Part shown: positions 6,555 through 13,386 of the stretch, piece by piece
Numbering within the stretch: the first letter of the stretch is position 1
How the letters are laid out: the number at the start of each line of letters is the position of its first letter
Assembly (NCBI GenBank): GCA_014378805.1
Contig: JACMMY010000272.1
Span: 1 to 17,065 of the forward strand
DNA: 17,065 nt
Origin: Moraxellaceae bacterium
GTDB taxonomy: Bacteria; Pseudomonadota; Gammaproteobacteria; Pseudomonadales; Moraxellaceae
Direction: 5' to 3'
Program-made: the position numbers and the translations under genes
Notes under the pieces: model-generated
Told to the model about the DNA's origin: nothing
Seen by the model: only the letters and a program-made list of their open reading frames with translations
Databases searched by the model: none

Positions 6555-6589
6555 GTTGGGCTTCCTGCGTCTGCCCAACCTACGCGAGC
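6555..6589. repeat. Intergenic stem-loop repeat GTTGGGC/GCCCAAC
   Basis: GTTGGGC (6555-6561) and GCCCAAC (6573-6579) form a perfect 7-bp stem around an 11-nt loop, followed by CTACGCGAGC. It is inverted relative to the element at 6417-6500. Both lie between the two immunity-like genes. Confidence 0.6.
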
Positions 6590-6643
6590 TTTAGCTTATT
6601 GCGGCCTAAGCTTGCTGGTGGTGAATGATATAAGATTTTCTCA

Positions 6644-7111
6644 TCATCCCATGCTGTCTAAATACAGTCTCATTTTCGCCAAAATATCATCCAGATTATT
6701 CTGAGTATTTAACTTCTCACCCAACAAATACAAACCACGTACCCAAAGATCATCCTCTACCAACTTGGTATTTTCATAAGCATTTTTATATAATTGAATT
6801 ATGGTAGATATAGGCTGACGAGATAGCAACTCTATAATAAGTTCAGTGCCAGGCCAATTAATATCCTGTATTGCATCAAGTAATAACCCTTCATTTCCAG
6901 ATATGAACTCTTGCGGCAATTGTAAGAGCACACGAGCTGAATTTTCCCAATACTGCTTACCTAAAGATGGCTGAATCAAATTTTTAACATCTAACTGGTT
7001 GTTTTTAACCATATCCAAAACAGATTGAATACCATTTTGTTGAATAGATAGTTCATTATTCCAATCTAAAGAGCAGATGGACTCTGCTACATTCTTATTT
7101 TCTTCAATCAT
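6644..7111 (-). CDS. DUF5071-like protein, probable orphan immunity protein
   Basis: A 155-aa soluble, mainly helical acidic protein. The order L-D-W-N-N-E-L-S (15-22), K52...W55-E-N-S-A-R (52-60), L-L-D-A-I-Q-D-I-N-W-P-G (77-88) and a following hydrophobic helix matches the DUF5071 domain. That domain is known for its N-W-P-G-a motif and is often found beside SMI1/immunity-type genes. The last ~55 residues look like an added helical segment. A GAGA about 9 nt before the ATG may serve as ribosome site. It is on the same strand as the unknown gene at 6070-6396 but 247 bp away, with repeats between them. No cognate toxin is in the window, so a role in immunity is inferred from family and setting. 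Confidence 0.65.
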   Translation of the reverse strand: MIEENKNVAESICSLDWNNELSIQQNGIQSVLDMVKNNQLDVKNLIQPSLGKQYWENSARVLLQLPQEFISGNEGLLLDAIQDINWPGTELIIELLSRQPISTIIQLYKNAYENTKLVEDDLWVRGLYLLGEKLNTQNNLDDILAKMRLYLDSMG

Positions 7112-7208
7112 TGCTTTTAATTCTCTATTTCACACATTACCTGACTGCGCGCCATTCTATCTTTACAAGAAAACCATTCAAATCAAAAATAAATCAATTA
7201 ACTAAAAA

Positions 7209-7487
7209 CTAATACCTAAACTTCACTTCAACCAAATGAAACCCGAACTGACTTTTTACTGGGCCATGGACGACGTGTTCTGGTTTATTAAATACAATGT
7301 TGTCAATCGGACGAACTAACTGGCCTTTGCTGATTTCACCCAACTCACCGCCGCGCTTCGCCGAGCTACAGGTTGAGAATTGTTTCGCAAGTTTGGCGAA
7401 ATCCTCGCCTTTGGCAATTCGCGTTCTGAGCTGCTCACATAACGCCCGGTCTTTGACAAGAATATGACGCACGATGGCTTTAGGCAT
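7209..7487 (-). CDS. ppiC: PpiC-type parvulin peptidyl-prolyl isomerase
   Basis: A 92-aa single-domain parvulin, almost the same length as E. coli PpiC (93 aa). It has the family landmarks R-H-I-L-V-K (7-12), C40-S-S-A-K-R-G-G-E-L-G-E (40-51), and the C-terminal G-P-V-K-S-Q-F-G-F-H-L-V-E-V (75-88). There is no signal peptide, so it acts in the cytoplasm, catalysing cis-trans isomerisation of X-Pro bonds. It lies 91 bp past the monooxygenase stop, with a terminator between them, so it is probably transcribed separately. The ribosome site is weak. Identity as a parvulin is secure; ppiC is used because of the full-length similarity. Confidence 0.9.
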   Translation of the reverse strand: MPKAIVRHILVKDRALCEQLRTRIAKGEDFAKLAKQFSTCSSAKRGGELGEISKGQLVRPIDNIVFNKPEHVVHGPVKSQFGFHLVEVKFRY

Positions 7488-7519
7488 ATTGAACTCGATG
7501 TTTCACTTTTAACAGAACT

Positions 7520-7552
7520 AAAAAAACCGCCTGCTTATACAAACAGACGGTT
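7520..7552 (-). terminator. Rho-independent terminator after the monooxygenase
   Basis: On the minus strand AACCGTCTG (7552-7544) pairs with CAGGCGGTT (7533-7525), with one G-T wobble, and is followed by a T run (A run at 7520-7526). It ends the tetR-monooxygenase unit and separates it from the parvulin gene. Confidence 0.88.
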
Positions 7553-7578
7553 TTCATGATACCGCATTGCGTATTCAG

Positions 7579-9288
7579 TTACGCTGTAAACGCCCTTTTT
7601 ACGGTACTTAAATGATCACGCAACGACGCTTTAACTGGCGCATTATCCGCACCCATCAATAGATAGTTCGCAGGATTAAAGCGCATGATTCGCATACGAT
7701 ATTCCGCATTAAAACCTGGATAAAGCACATTGTTACGACCATTTGGACTGAGATACCAGCTTGCACAACCTGACTTCCACACCGTATGTTCGCTACGTTG
7801 ATCCATGGTTTTTACAAATCCTGCTTCTGCTTTTGGCTTAACAGTGATGTACTTCAGATTCATTTGTTTACGCAGCTCAATCGCCTGCCATACATAGTCG
7901 ATCTGCGCCTCCGCATACGCAATCACCGAGGTATGACCTGGCCCTGTAAATGGCCCAACCAAGAAGTATAAATTCGGGAAATTGTTGGTAGCAATGCCAT
8001 CAAAAGCTTCGGCACCATCTTTCCATTTGTCATCCAATGACGCATTGTTCAGACCATGAACCTTAAACGGTGCGCCAGTATTACGGACTTCATAACCCGT
8101 CGCGAAGATGATCACATCAAGTTCATAGTAATTACCATCAACCGTCTCGATACCCGTTGGCGTGATCTGTTTAATGCCTGACACTTCCAACGTCACATTT
8201 TCACGTTGTATAGTCGGATACCAATCACTTGAGACCAGTACGCGCTTACAACCAAACTTATAATTTGGGGTGAGTTTTTTAAGGAGTACAGGATCTTTGA
8301 CTTTCTTTTGGCGATAGCTTGTCGAGATCGAAGAAGGCACTGATTTGAACGCATCATATTTCAAAATGAGAAATGGCGCTGTTGCTTCATTCAACCAATA
8401 ATTTTTTAAACGATTTATTTTCATTTTGAGCGGATTATCGCGACTTTCTTGTTTCTCTGCATCGCTCAGATTTGGATTTGGACGTGGCATGATCCAGTTT
8501 GCCGTGCGCTGAAACACGGTGAGATGACCCACTTCTGGTGCGATCGCCGGCCCCACTTGGACAGCAGTTGCACCAGTACCAATCAGCGCAACGCGTTTAC
8601 CTTTTAACTCAACGTTCTTATCCCAACGCGCAGTGTGGACGATCGTGCCTTTAAAATCAGCTGAACCTTTGATATGCGGATCTTTCGGATCTGCAAATGG
8701 ACCCGGCGCCGCAACGATGTTCTTGGCACGAACCAACTCGCCGCCTTCGATTGTTAGCAACCATTCACCTTGTTCTGCATTAAAAGTCGCGCTGACGACT
8801 TTAGAGTTAAAGCGCATGAACGGATACATTCCGTATTTAGTGGCACAAAAGCGGATGTATTTTAGAATTTCACCTTGATTGGCATACGCATTTGACCATT
8901 CAGCCGAAGGCTCAAACGAATACGAATACAGCTGTGATTTTACATCACACGCACAACCTGGATAGACGTTATCACGCCACGTACCACCGACATCTCCCGC
9001 TTTTTCAAATACGCGGAAATTGGTCATGCCTGCTTTTTTCAAGCGAATACCCATACCCAGACCCGAAAATCCAGAACCAATCACCGCAACTTCCAGCACC
9101 TCTGAAGGCATCACAGGGGTCACGTCGGCTTTTGCGGCTGGTTTCGTTACAGTCGCCTTTGTTGCAGCGGGTTTAGCGGCAGCTCTCGGCTTCGCGGCTG
9201 GTTTTGCTGAAGTGACTTTTTGAATCGTCCCGTTAGGCTGTGTGGATATTTCAGGCGTTACATTCTGCTGTTCTTCAGGCGCGGTCAT
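7579..9288 (-). CDS. Flavin-containing Baeyer-Villiger monooxygenase (type I) with basic N-terminal extension
   Basis: An FAD- and NADPH-dependent enzyme expected to insert one oxygen next to a ketone carbonyl, giving an ester or lactone. Residue numbers count from GTG 9300. The first Rossmann motif G-S-G-F-S-G is at 75-80 with E99 ending strand 2. The type I Baeyer-Villiger fingerprint F-K-G-T-I-V-H-T-A-R-W-D is at 216-227, the second dinucleotide motif G-T-G-A-T-A at 241-246, and F-A-T-G-Y at 399-403. Residues ~32-58 are an Ala/Lys/Pro-rich disordered stretch unusual for this family. The start could be GTG 9300 or ATG 9288 (residue 5); ATG 9288 is preferred because GTGAGA lies just before it. 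It follows tetR by about 57 bp on the same strand, so the two are probably one operon. It resembles the EthA/MymA-like branch; the substrate is not known. Confidence 0.93.
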   Translation of the reverse strand: MTAPEEQQNVTPEISTQPNGTIQKVTSAKPAAKPRAAAKPAATKATVTKPAAKADVTPVMPSEVLEVAVIGSGFSGLGMGIRLKKAGMTNFRVFEKAGDVGGTWRDNVYPGCACDVKSQLYSYSFEPSAEWSNAYANQGEILKYIRFCATKYGMYPFMRFNSKVVSATFNAEQGEWLLTIEGGELVRAKNIVAAPGPFADPKDPHIKGSADFKGTIVHTARWDKNVELKGKRVALIGTGATAVQVGPAIAPEVGHLTVFQRTANWIMPRPNPNLSDAEKQESRDNPLKMKINRLKNYWLNEATAPFLILKYDAFKSVPSSISTSYRQKKVKDPVLLKKLTPNYKFGCKRVLVSSDWYPTIQRENVTLEVSGIKQITPTGIETVDGNYYELDVIIFATGYEVRNTGAPFKVHGLNNASLDDKWKDGAEAFDGIATNNFPNLYFLVGPFTGPGHTSVIAYAEAQIDYVWQAIELRKQMNLKYITVKPKAEAGFVKTMDQRSEHTVWKSGCASWYLSPNGRNNVLYPGFNAEYRMRIMRFNPANYLLMGADNAPVKASLRDHLSTVKRAFTA

Positions 9289-9345
9289 GATATTTCTCAC
9301 GGTCTTCGTATTGGATAAAAGGGCTGCAAGTTTGAACTACACTTG

Positions 9346-10014
9346 TCAGACAGGAATCGCCGCCCACAGCGGCATCACTTGCGATAATTTATCGCGCGGC
9401 ATGCTCATGAGCAAGCTACCGATCGTATAGCGCGTACACATCTTTGCCGCTTCCATCGGCGTCGGCGAACCTTGCAACACCATCCGATAACCCAGATGTT
9501 GCACCATGCCTACCATGGCATCGGACATATCGCGGTGGCTGCCAATTTCAACCAAACCCGCCGCTTCTGCTTCCTGATAATTCTGACTCAGTTCTGCTGC
9601 AACTGAATCACAAATGTGCCAGTACCACGTTTCAAGCCCCGGAATTGCTGAAAATCCTGAACGAAACATTGATAAAGTAATTTGTGCATGCTTGTTTAAC
9701 GTTTCAAAAATCAACTCATAAATCTGCTGTGTCGCCAAAATCGATTCAAGCGGCGCATTCAGATTGACGTCTTGACGGACTTTAACAATAGCCGCATGTA
9801 GCTCAGTAAACACTTCATTGAGGATGAATAAAAACAGCTGACTCTTATCCTCGAACTGCCCGTAAAACGCACTCATGCCCACACCGGCATTCTGAGCAAT
9901 TTCAGCAACTTGAGTCCGTGCAAAACCTTTATCAGAAAACAACTGCTTTGCAGAAGCGATAATGGCTTGTCGGGTTTCGGCAAGTTGAGCTTGGGTACGA
10001 CGTGCCATTGGCAT
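9346..10014 (-). CDS. TetR-family transcriptional regulator
   Basis: A 222-aa repressor-type protein. The N-terminal DNA-binding domain has the usual order: helix 1 (A-E-T-R-Q-A-I-I-A-S-A-K-Q-L-F), G-F at 30-31, and the helix-turn-helix V-A-E-I-A-Q-N-A-G-V-G-M-S-A-F-Y around 36-51. The rest is the helical ligand-binding and dimer domain. M1 (10014) or M3 (10008) could start; GAGTGG lies before both. It is the first gene of a unit with the Baeyer-Villiger monooxygenase, a layout like the EthR/EthA pair of Mycobacterium, though there divergent. A perfect 16-bp palindrome overlaps its own promoter (10043-10058), so autoregulation is likely. It may also control the esterase, ADH and SDR genes, but their palindrome differs. 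Confidence 0.93.
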   Translation of the reverse strand: MPMARRTQAQLAETRQAIIASAKQLFSDKGFARTQVAEIAQNAGVGMSAFYGQFEDKSQLFLFILNEVFTELHAAIVKVRQDVNLNAPLESILATQQIYELIFETLNKHAQITLSMFRSGFSAIPGLETWYWHICDSVAAELSQNYQEAEAAGLVEIGSHRDMSDAMVGMVQHLGYRMVLQGSPTPMEAAKMCTRYTIGSLLMSMPRDKLSQVMPLWAAIPV

Positions 10015-10042
10015 CCACTCGGTGTTTATTAATCAAACTATA

Positions 10043-10079
10043 TGGAATATATATTCCAATTAAATTAGACCATTGTCAA
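10043..10079 (-). promoter_or_regulatory. tetR promoter region with perfect 16-bp operator
   Basis: TGGAATATATATTCCA (10043-10058) is a perfect palindrome 28 bp upstream of the tetR start. On the minus strand a perfect -35 TTGACA (10079-10074) precedes it, and the AT-rich centre of the palindrome lies where the -10 and start region would be (the spacing to a TATATA is 20 nt, longer than ideal). This placement fits a self-repressing TetR-family regulator. Confidence 0.6.
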
Positions 10080-10159
10080 ATTTAATTTCAAAATAGTTAA
10101 CATTTCTATTACTATCAATAATTTATCATAAATATAAAATTCATAAACGGTTAACGTAT

Positions 10160-10188
10160 CAGTCACATCGCTGTCATAAAACCTCAAT
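10160..10188 (+). promoter_or_regulatory. Pho box (PhoB site) upstream of phytase-like lipoprotein
   Basis: CAGTCAC (10160-10166) and CTGTCAT (10171-10177) are spaced 11 bp apart and separated by ATCG, with AAAA following. This is the layout of the PhoB site (CTGTCAT-AWAW-CTGTCAY). A weaker third unit CCTCAAT starts 11 bp later (10182). TAGTAT at 10188-10193 could be the -10 element. The site reads toward the lipoprotein gene and lies 44-72 bp before its ATG. Confidence 0.6.
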
Positions 10189-10231
10189 AGTATTGATAAA
10201 TCATTTATCTAGTGCTTTTTTTGGGGATCAC

Positions 10232-12109
10232 ATGAAATCTAAAATGACAGTCTTGGCACTCGCCATCAGTGCGCTATTAGTCACCGCTTGTCAGAATGAC
10301 AACAACGACAAATCTACACCAACACCAATCGTCAAAACGGGTGTGCTGATCGATGCTGCAGTTGCAGGTGTGAGTTATGACAGTGGCAGCCAAAAAGGCA
10401 CGACAGATGCAAATGGTCAGTTCAAATACATCGCGGGCGAAACCGTCAGTTTTAAACTAGGTAATATCGATTTAGGTAATGCTAAAGCCAGTGACCGTTT
10501 ATTATTGAAAGCGCTGAATAATGGTGTCGACACGCAAGGAAACCTCAGCGACTCTACCTTAAATCGTGCTGTATTATTGCAAACCCTCGACAGTGATGGC
10601 GACAGTAGCAATGGCATTCAGATCCCAAGCAGCAGCGTCGATAAACTCAAAGCGGCAAGTATTGCGTTCAACAGCACACCCACTCAATTTTCAGCGAACC
10701 TGAGCAAACTACTGAGCGATATGGGCATCGTTGCGACGCTGATTGATACCGCCACTGCAAAAAACCACTTACTGGCTGTAGAGGCTGAAACGCTCGGTAA
10801 ATCCACAGAAACTTTTAGTGATGGGATCGTCACTCAAATAGAACGTCACGTCGTGCCAGACGAATACGTGCCTTATACGGGAACGGATGCGAATCTACTC
10901 AAACGATTCCCGAAAGGTTTTCCGTTAGCAGCAGGTTCAGGATTGGCATTTGTAGGCACAAACAATGGCGTATCAACTTTCTACGCGATCACTGACCGAG
11001 GTCCAAACGCAGACTCTCCGGCATTGATTGGGGGTATCGCAACCAAAGTGTTCCCTGCACCTAACTTTGCTCCGACTTTAGTCAAACTCACGGTAGACAG
11101 CTCAGGCGTGAAAATTTCTGATAAAAAAGAACTTAACGTCAACGGTCAAAAAATATCAGGAAGACCACTGCCAAGCGACGCGATTGGCTCAAGTAAAGAA
11201 ACCGCCTTATCAGAAAAATTGACAAGCCTAGCAACAGATATCAATGGTTTGGACACCGAAGCACTAGCCTTAGATGCTGATAAAAAACATATTTGGACGT
11301 GTGATGAATACGGCCCATTTGTGGCAAAAATTGAAATCGCTACAGGCAAAATTGTTGAAAAATTTGGTCCCACTACAGGACTTCCTTCGGTTATTGCCAA
11401 GCGCCAAGCCAACCGTGGCTGTGAAGGTCTCGTCTTTGGCGATGGTGGCAAACTGTATGCAGCAATCCAAAGTACGCTGGATATCAGCAAAAACACTGCG
11501 CTGTTTACTCGCTTAGTTGAATTCGACCCAGCCACCAAAACCAGTAAAACTTACGCTTACCCGATCACACCCTCAGATTGGGAAGATGGCAAATCAGGCA
11601 AAGCAAAACTGGGTGACCTCGTTTCATTGGGCAAAGGTCGTTTCGTCACCATCGAACAAGGGACATTCGCTGATGGCAAAATCCACAATAAGCTCTATAT
11701 ACTTGATCTGAAAGGCGCGACCGATATCAGCAACATCAAATCAGGGACAGATGAGTTAGAAAAGATCAAAGATCCAGCAAAACTGCTTGAACTGGGTGTC
11801 ACGCGTATCAGCAAAACCTATTTGGGCGACCTCAAGGATTATGGTTGGATTATGGAAAAAGCTGAAGGCTTGGCATTGATCGACAGCCACACCCTTGCGC
11901 TGACTAATGATAATGACTTCGGTCTGTCCTTTGAAGCCAAAGACTCAAGCGGCAAACTCGTCGATCCAACCACCCTGTTTGTCAGCAACACCGGCGTGAT
12001 TAGCGATGACAAGGGCGCAACCGGTTACACCTATACACTTGTGAACGGCAAACCGTCTGAACGCCGCTCGCAACTGTGGTATATCAAACTTAAAAATCCA
12101 TTGTTTTAA
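10232..12109 (+). CDS. Lipoprotein with phytase-like esterase domain (PF13449 type)
   Basis: A 625-aa envelope lipoprotein. The upstream ATG at 10193 is rejected, because ATG 10232 has GGGGA about 8 nt before it and begins a clean lipoprotein signal: M-K-S-K, a hydrophobic core, and lipobox V-T-A-C with Cys20. Gln at +2 favours the outer membrane. Residues ~37-85 form a small beta domain (G-V-L-I-D-A-A-V-A-G...T-D-A-N-G-Q-F-K-Y), then a linker. From ~210 to the end is the 'esterase-like activity of phytase' domain: L-A-F-V-G-T-N-N-G, Y-A-I-T-D-R-G-P-N-A-D, D-x-E-A-L-A-L-D, C-D-E-Y-G-P-F, N-R-G-C-E-G-L and near the end L-T-N-D-N-D-F-G. The acidic and aromatic motifs repeat as in beta-propellers. 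It probably acts on a phosphoester or ester outside the inner membrane. A Pho box upstream suggests expression under phosphate limitation. Confidence 0.85.
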   Translation: MKSKMTVLALAISALLVTACQNDNNDKSTPTPIVKTGVLIDAAVAGVSYDSGSQKGTTDANGQFKYIAGETVSFKLGNIDLGNAKASDRLLLKALNNGVDTQGNLSDSTLNRAVLLQTLDSDGDSSNGIQIPSSSVDKLKAASIAFNSTPTQFSANLSKLLSDMGIVATLIDTATAKNHLLAVEAETLGKSTETFSDGIVTQIERHVVPDEYVPYTGTDANLLKRFPKGFPLAAGSGLAFVGTNNGVSTFYAITDRGPNADSPALIGGIATKVFPAPNFAPTLVKLTVDSSGVKISDKKELNVNGQKISGRPLPSDAIGSSKETALSEKLTSLATDINGLDTEALALDADKKHIWTCDEYGPFVAKIEIATGKIVEKFGPTTGLPSVIAKRQANRGCEGLVFGDGGKLYAAIQSTLDISKNTALFTRLVEFDPATKTSKTYAYPITPSDWEDGKSGKAKLGDLVSLGKGRFVTIEQGTFADGKIHNKLYILDLKGATDISNIKSGTDELEKIKDPAKLLELGVTRISKTYLGDLKDYGWIMEKAEGLALIDSHTLALTNDNDFGLSFEAKDSSGKLVDPTTLFVSNTGVISDDKGATGYTYTLVNGKPSERRSQLWYIKLKNPLF

Positions 12110-12164
12110 TTGTTTGGTTTTAGCGAAATCGCTGATATCCATTTAAAACCACTTTGAGCCACTA

Positions 12165-12199
12165 GGCGGTAATTGCTTTTGAGCAGTTACCGCCTTTTT
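12165..12199 (+). terminator. Rho-independent terminator of the lipoprotein gene
   Basis: GGCGGTAATTGC (12165-12176) pairs with GCAGTTACCGCC (12183-12194), 12 bp with one G-T, around a TTTTGA loop, followed by TTTTT. It lies 55 bp after the stop codon. Confidence 0.92.
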
Positions 12200-12342
12200 A
12201 AACACTTAAAATACAATATATTAATAACATCCACGGTTTGGAGAATTCTTCAAAATTCATGCTCAATTAATTAACAAAGCGCAGGATGCGTTGATCAAAA
12301 ATATACAGGTTTAATATGCAAACACCCCAAAAACTATTTTAG

Positions 12343-12391
12343 TCATTAAACGTTAAATAATTATTAAATATAATTATTTAACGTTTAATGA
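12343..12391. repeat. Perfect 21-bp inverted repeat, AT-rich hairpin
   Basis: Arms 12343-12363 and 12371-12391 are exact reverse complements around a 7-nt TTAAATA loop. Each arm contains the palindromic core AACGTT (TTAAACGTTAAA on the left). It is not followed by a T run and already lies downstream of the lipoprotein terminator. It ends 15 bp before the -35 element of the next gene, so it could be a cruciform or regulator site. The rest of the 380-bp gap (12110-12490) shows the terminator at 12165 and the promoter at 12406, and nothing else I can support. Confidence 0.75.
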
Positions 12392-12405
12392 TTGTAGCTT
12401 TGTAT

Positions 12406-12434
12406 TTGACTTCTTTTTGTTCTATTGCTATGTT
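12406..12434 (+). promoter_or_regulatory. Sigma-70-type promoter of the small gene at 12491
   Basis: TTGACT (12406-12411), 17-nt spacer, TATGTT (12429-12434). It gives a leader of about 50 nt to the ATG at 12491. Confidence 0.55.
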
Positions 12435-12490
12435 AGATCAACGCACTACACCAGTTTTTTGACATCGTTTTTTATGGAAGGAATCATAAA

Positions 12491-12730
12491 ATGGATACCC
12501 CCAAAGAAGAATTCATGCAGCTACAAAACAGTGAAGCGGTTGTCGCCAAAATGGCTGCAACGATTTTTGCTTCACTCATCAACAACTTCCCTTTGCACAA
12601 TTCAAATGAAGACGAGCTGGTTGAAAAATCAGTGGCGATCGCCATTAAAATTGCCAATCGCATAGAAAAAGTCATCAAAAGCGATACAGAGTGGCGTAAA
12701 GATGATGGCGGCTCAGCTTACTTGGCTTAA
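12491..12730 (+). CDS. Small conserved-looking hypothetical protein
   Basis: A 79-aa soluble, helical, acidic protein of no family I recognise. It has no signal peptide, Cys residues or metal motif. Residues ~13-60 form two amphipathic helices (V-V-A-K-M-A-A-T-I-F-A-S-L-I and E-K-S-V-A-I-A-I-K-I-A-N-R-I-E-K-V-I), and the tail W-R-K-D-D-G-G-S-A-Y-L-A is disordered. A real gene is supported by a good Shine-Dalgarno (AAGGA, about 8 nt before the ATG), its own promoter at 12406-12434 and a terminator at 12772-12810. This makes it a single-gene unit flanked by a perfect hairpin. Confidence 0.7.
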   Translation: MDTPKEEFMQLQNSEAVVAKMAATIFASLINNFPLHNSNEDELVEKSVAIAIKIANRIEKVIKSDTEWRKDDGGSAYLA

Positions 12731-12771
12731 ATCATCGATAAAATATCGTGGACAACATCGCATTTGGCTCT

Positions 12772-12810
12772 CATAGGGAGAGATACGCAATCCTCCCTAT
12801 GTCGTCTTTT
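12772..12810 (+). terminator. Rho-independent terminator of the small gene
   Basis: CATAGGGAG (12772-12780) pairs perfectly with CTCCCTATG (12793-12801) around a 12-nt loop, followed by TCGTCTTTT. Because this hairpin occupies 12772-12801, a start of the next gene at 12748 is unlikely. Confidence 0.75.
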
Positions 12811-12840
12811 AAATACCCCAAATCCATTGGAAAAATAATA

Positions 12841-13248
12841 ATGATCGCCACGCCGCTCTATGCCGGAATCCTAGCACTGTTGTATCTCGTACTCAGTTAC
12901 CGAATCATTGTCCTGCGCGGTCATGGCGTTAGTTTTGGGGATGGTGGCAACCCAGTGCTCTTGAGACGAATTCGTGCTCACGGTAATTTTTCCGAATATG
13001 TCCCCTTGATCCTAATCCTGATCGGAATACTTGAGTTAAGTCATCTTCCCAGCATTCTTCTGCATGTTTTAGGCGCCACACTGGTGATAGCACGGTTACT
13101 ACACGGTTATGCGCTGTCCTTTAAAGAATCGTTTAAGTTTGGACGTTTTTGGGGCACAGCGCTGACGTTTATGTTACTTCTTGTCTGCGGTTTACTGTGT
13201 ATTTATCAAGCTGTGAGTGCACACGCCATGCTGCCGCTAAACGTTTAA
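12841..13248 (+). CDS. MAPEG family membrane protein
   Basis: A 135-aa integral membrane protein of the MAPEG superfamily (membrane-associated proteins in eicosanoid and glutathione metabolism). Bacterial members are mostly uncharacterised; some are glutathione transferase-like. Four predicted membrane helices: ~5-23, ~54-67, ~70-88, ~104-124. The family signature follows helix 1: F-G-D-G-G-N-P-V-L (32-40), then R-R-I-R-A-H-G-N-F-S-E-Y-V-P (42-55), with R45, N49 and E52 in the conserved positions. The frame extends up to ATG 12748, but that stretch holds the previous gene's terminator and is unlike the family. ATG 12841, with GGAAAA before it, gives the usual length and N-terminus. Confidence 0.9.
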   Translation: MIATPLYAGILALLYLVLSYRIIVLRGHGVSFGDGGNPVLLRRIRAHGNFSEYVPLILILIGILELSHLPSILLHVLGATLVIARLLHGYALSFKESFKFGRFWGTALTFMLLLVCGLLCIYQAVSAHAMLPLNV

Positions 13249-13285
13249 TTTCACAAAACGAAACGTTTGTTAAAGCCGCTAAAAA

Positions 13286-13315
13286 ATCGGAAATTTCACA
13301 TCAAAAATTTCCGAT
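13286..13315. repeat. 11-bp inverted repeat between MAPEG and feoA
   Basis: ATCGGAAATTT (13286-13296) and AAATTTCCGAT (13305-13315) are perfect complements around an 8-nt loop. On the plus strand no T run follows, while on the minus strand the stem runs into six T. It may end MAPEG transcription poorly or block antisense transcription from the right. Confidence 0.5.
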
Positions 13316-13386
13316 CCATAATTATCCCTCGACTCAGAGAACACAATCTTTAGCACAAATAGCGTTTGACAGGCTTCTGCTAAAGG

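Noticed and set aside
10193..10231. Start of the lipoprotein at ATG 10193
   Set aside because: It would put 13 residues before a clean lipoprotein signal peptide; ATG 10232 has a good ribosome site.
12748..12840. Extension of the MAPEG protein to ATG 12748 (166 aa)
   Set aside because: This stretch contains a terminator hairpin (12772-12801), does not resemble the family N-terminus, and ATG 12841 gives the normal length.
13240..13249. AACGTTTAAT at the MAPEG end matching the arm of the 12343-12391 hairpin, as ends of a mobile element
   Set aside because: Only 10 bp, part of it coding sequence and stop codon; no transposase or target duplication.
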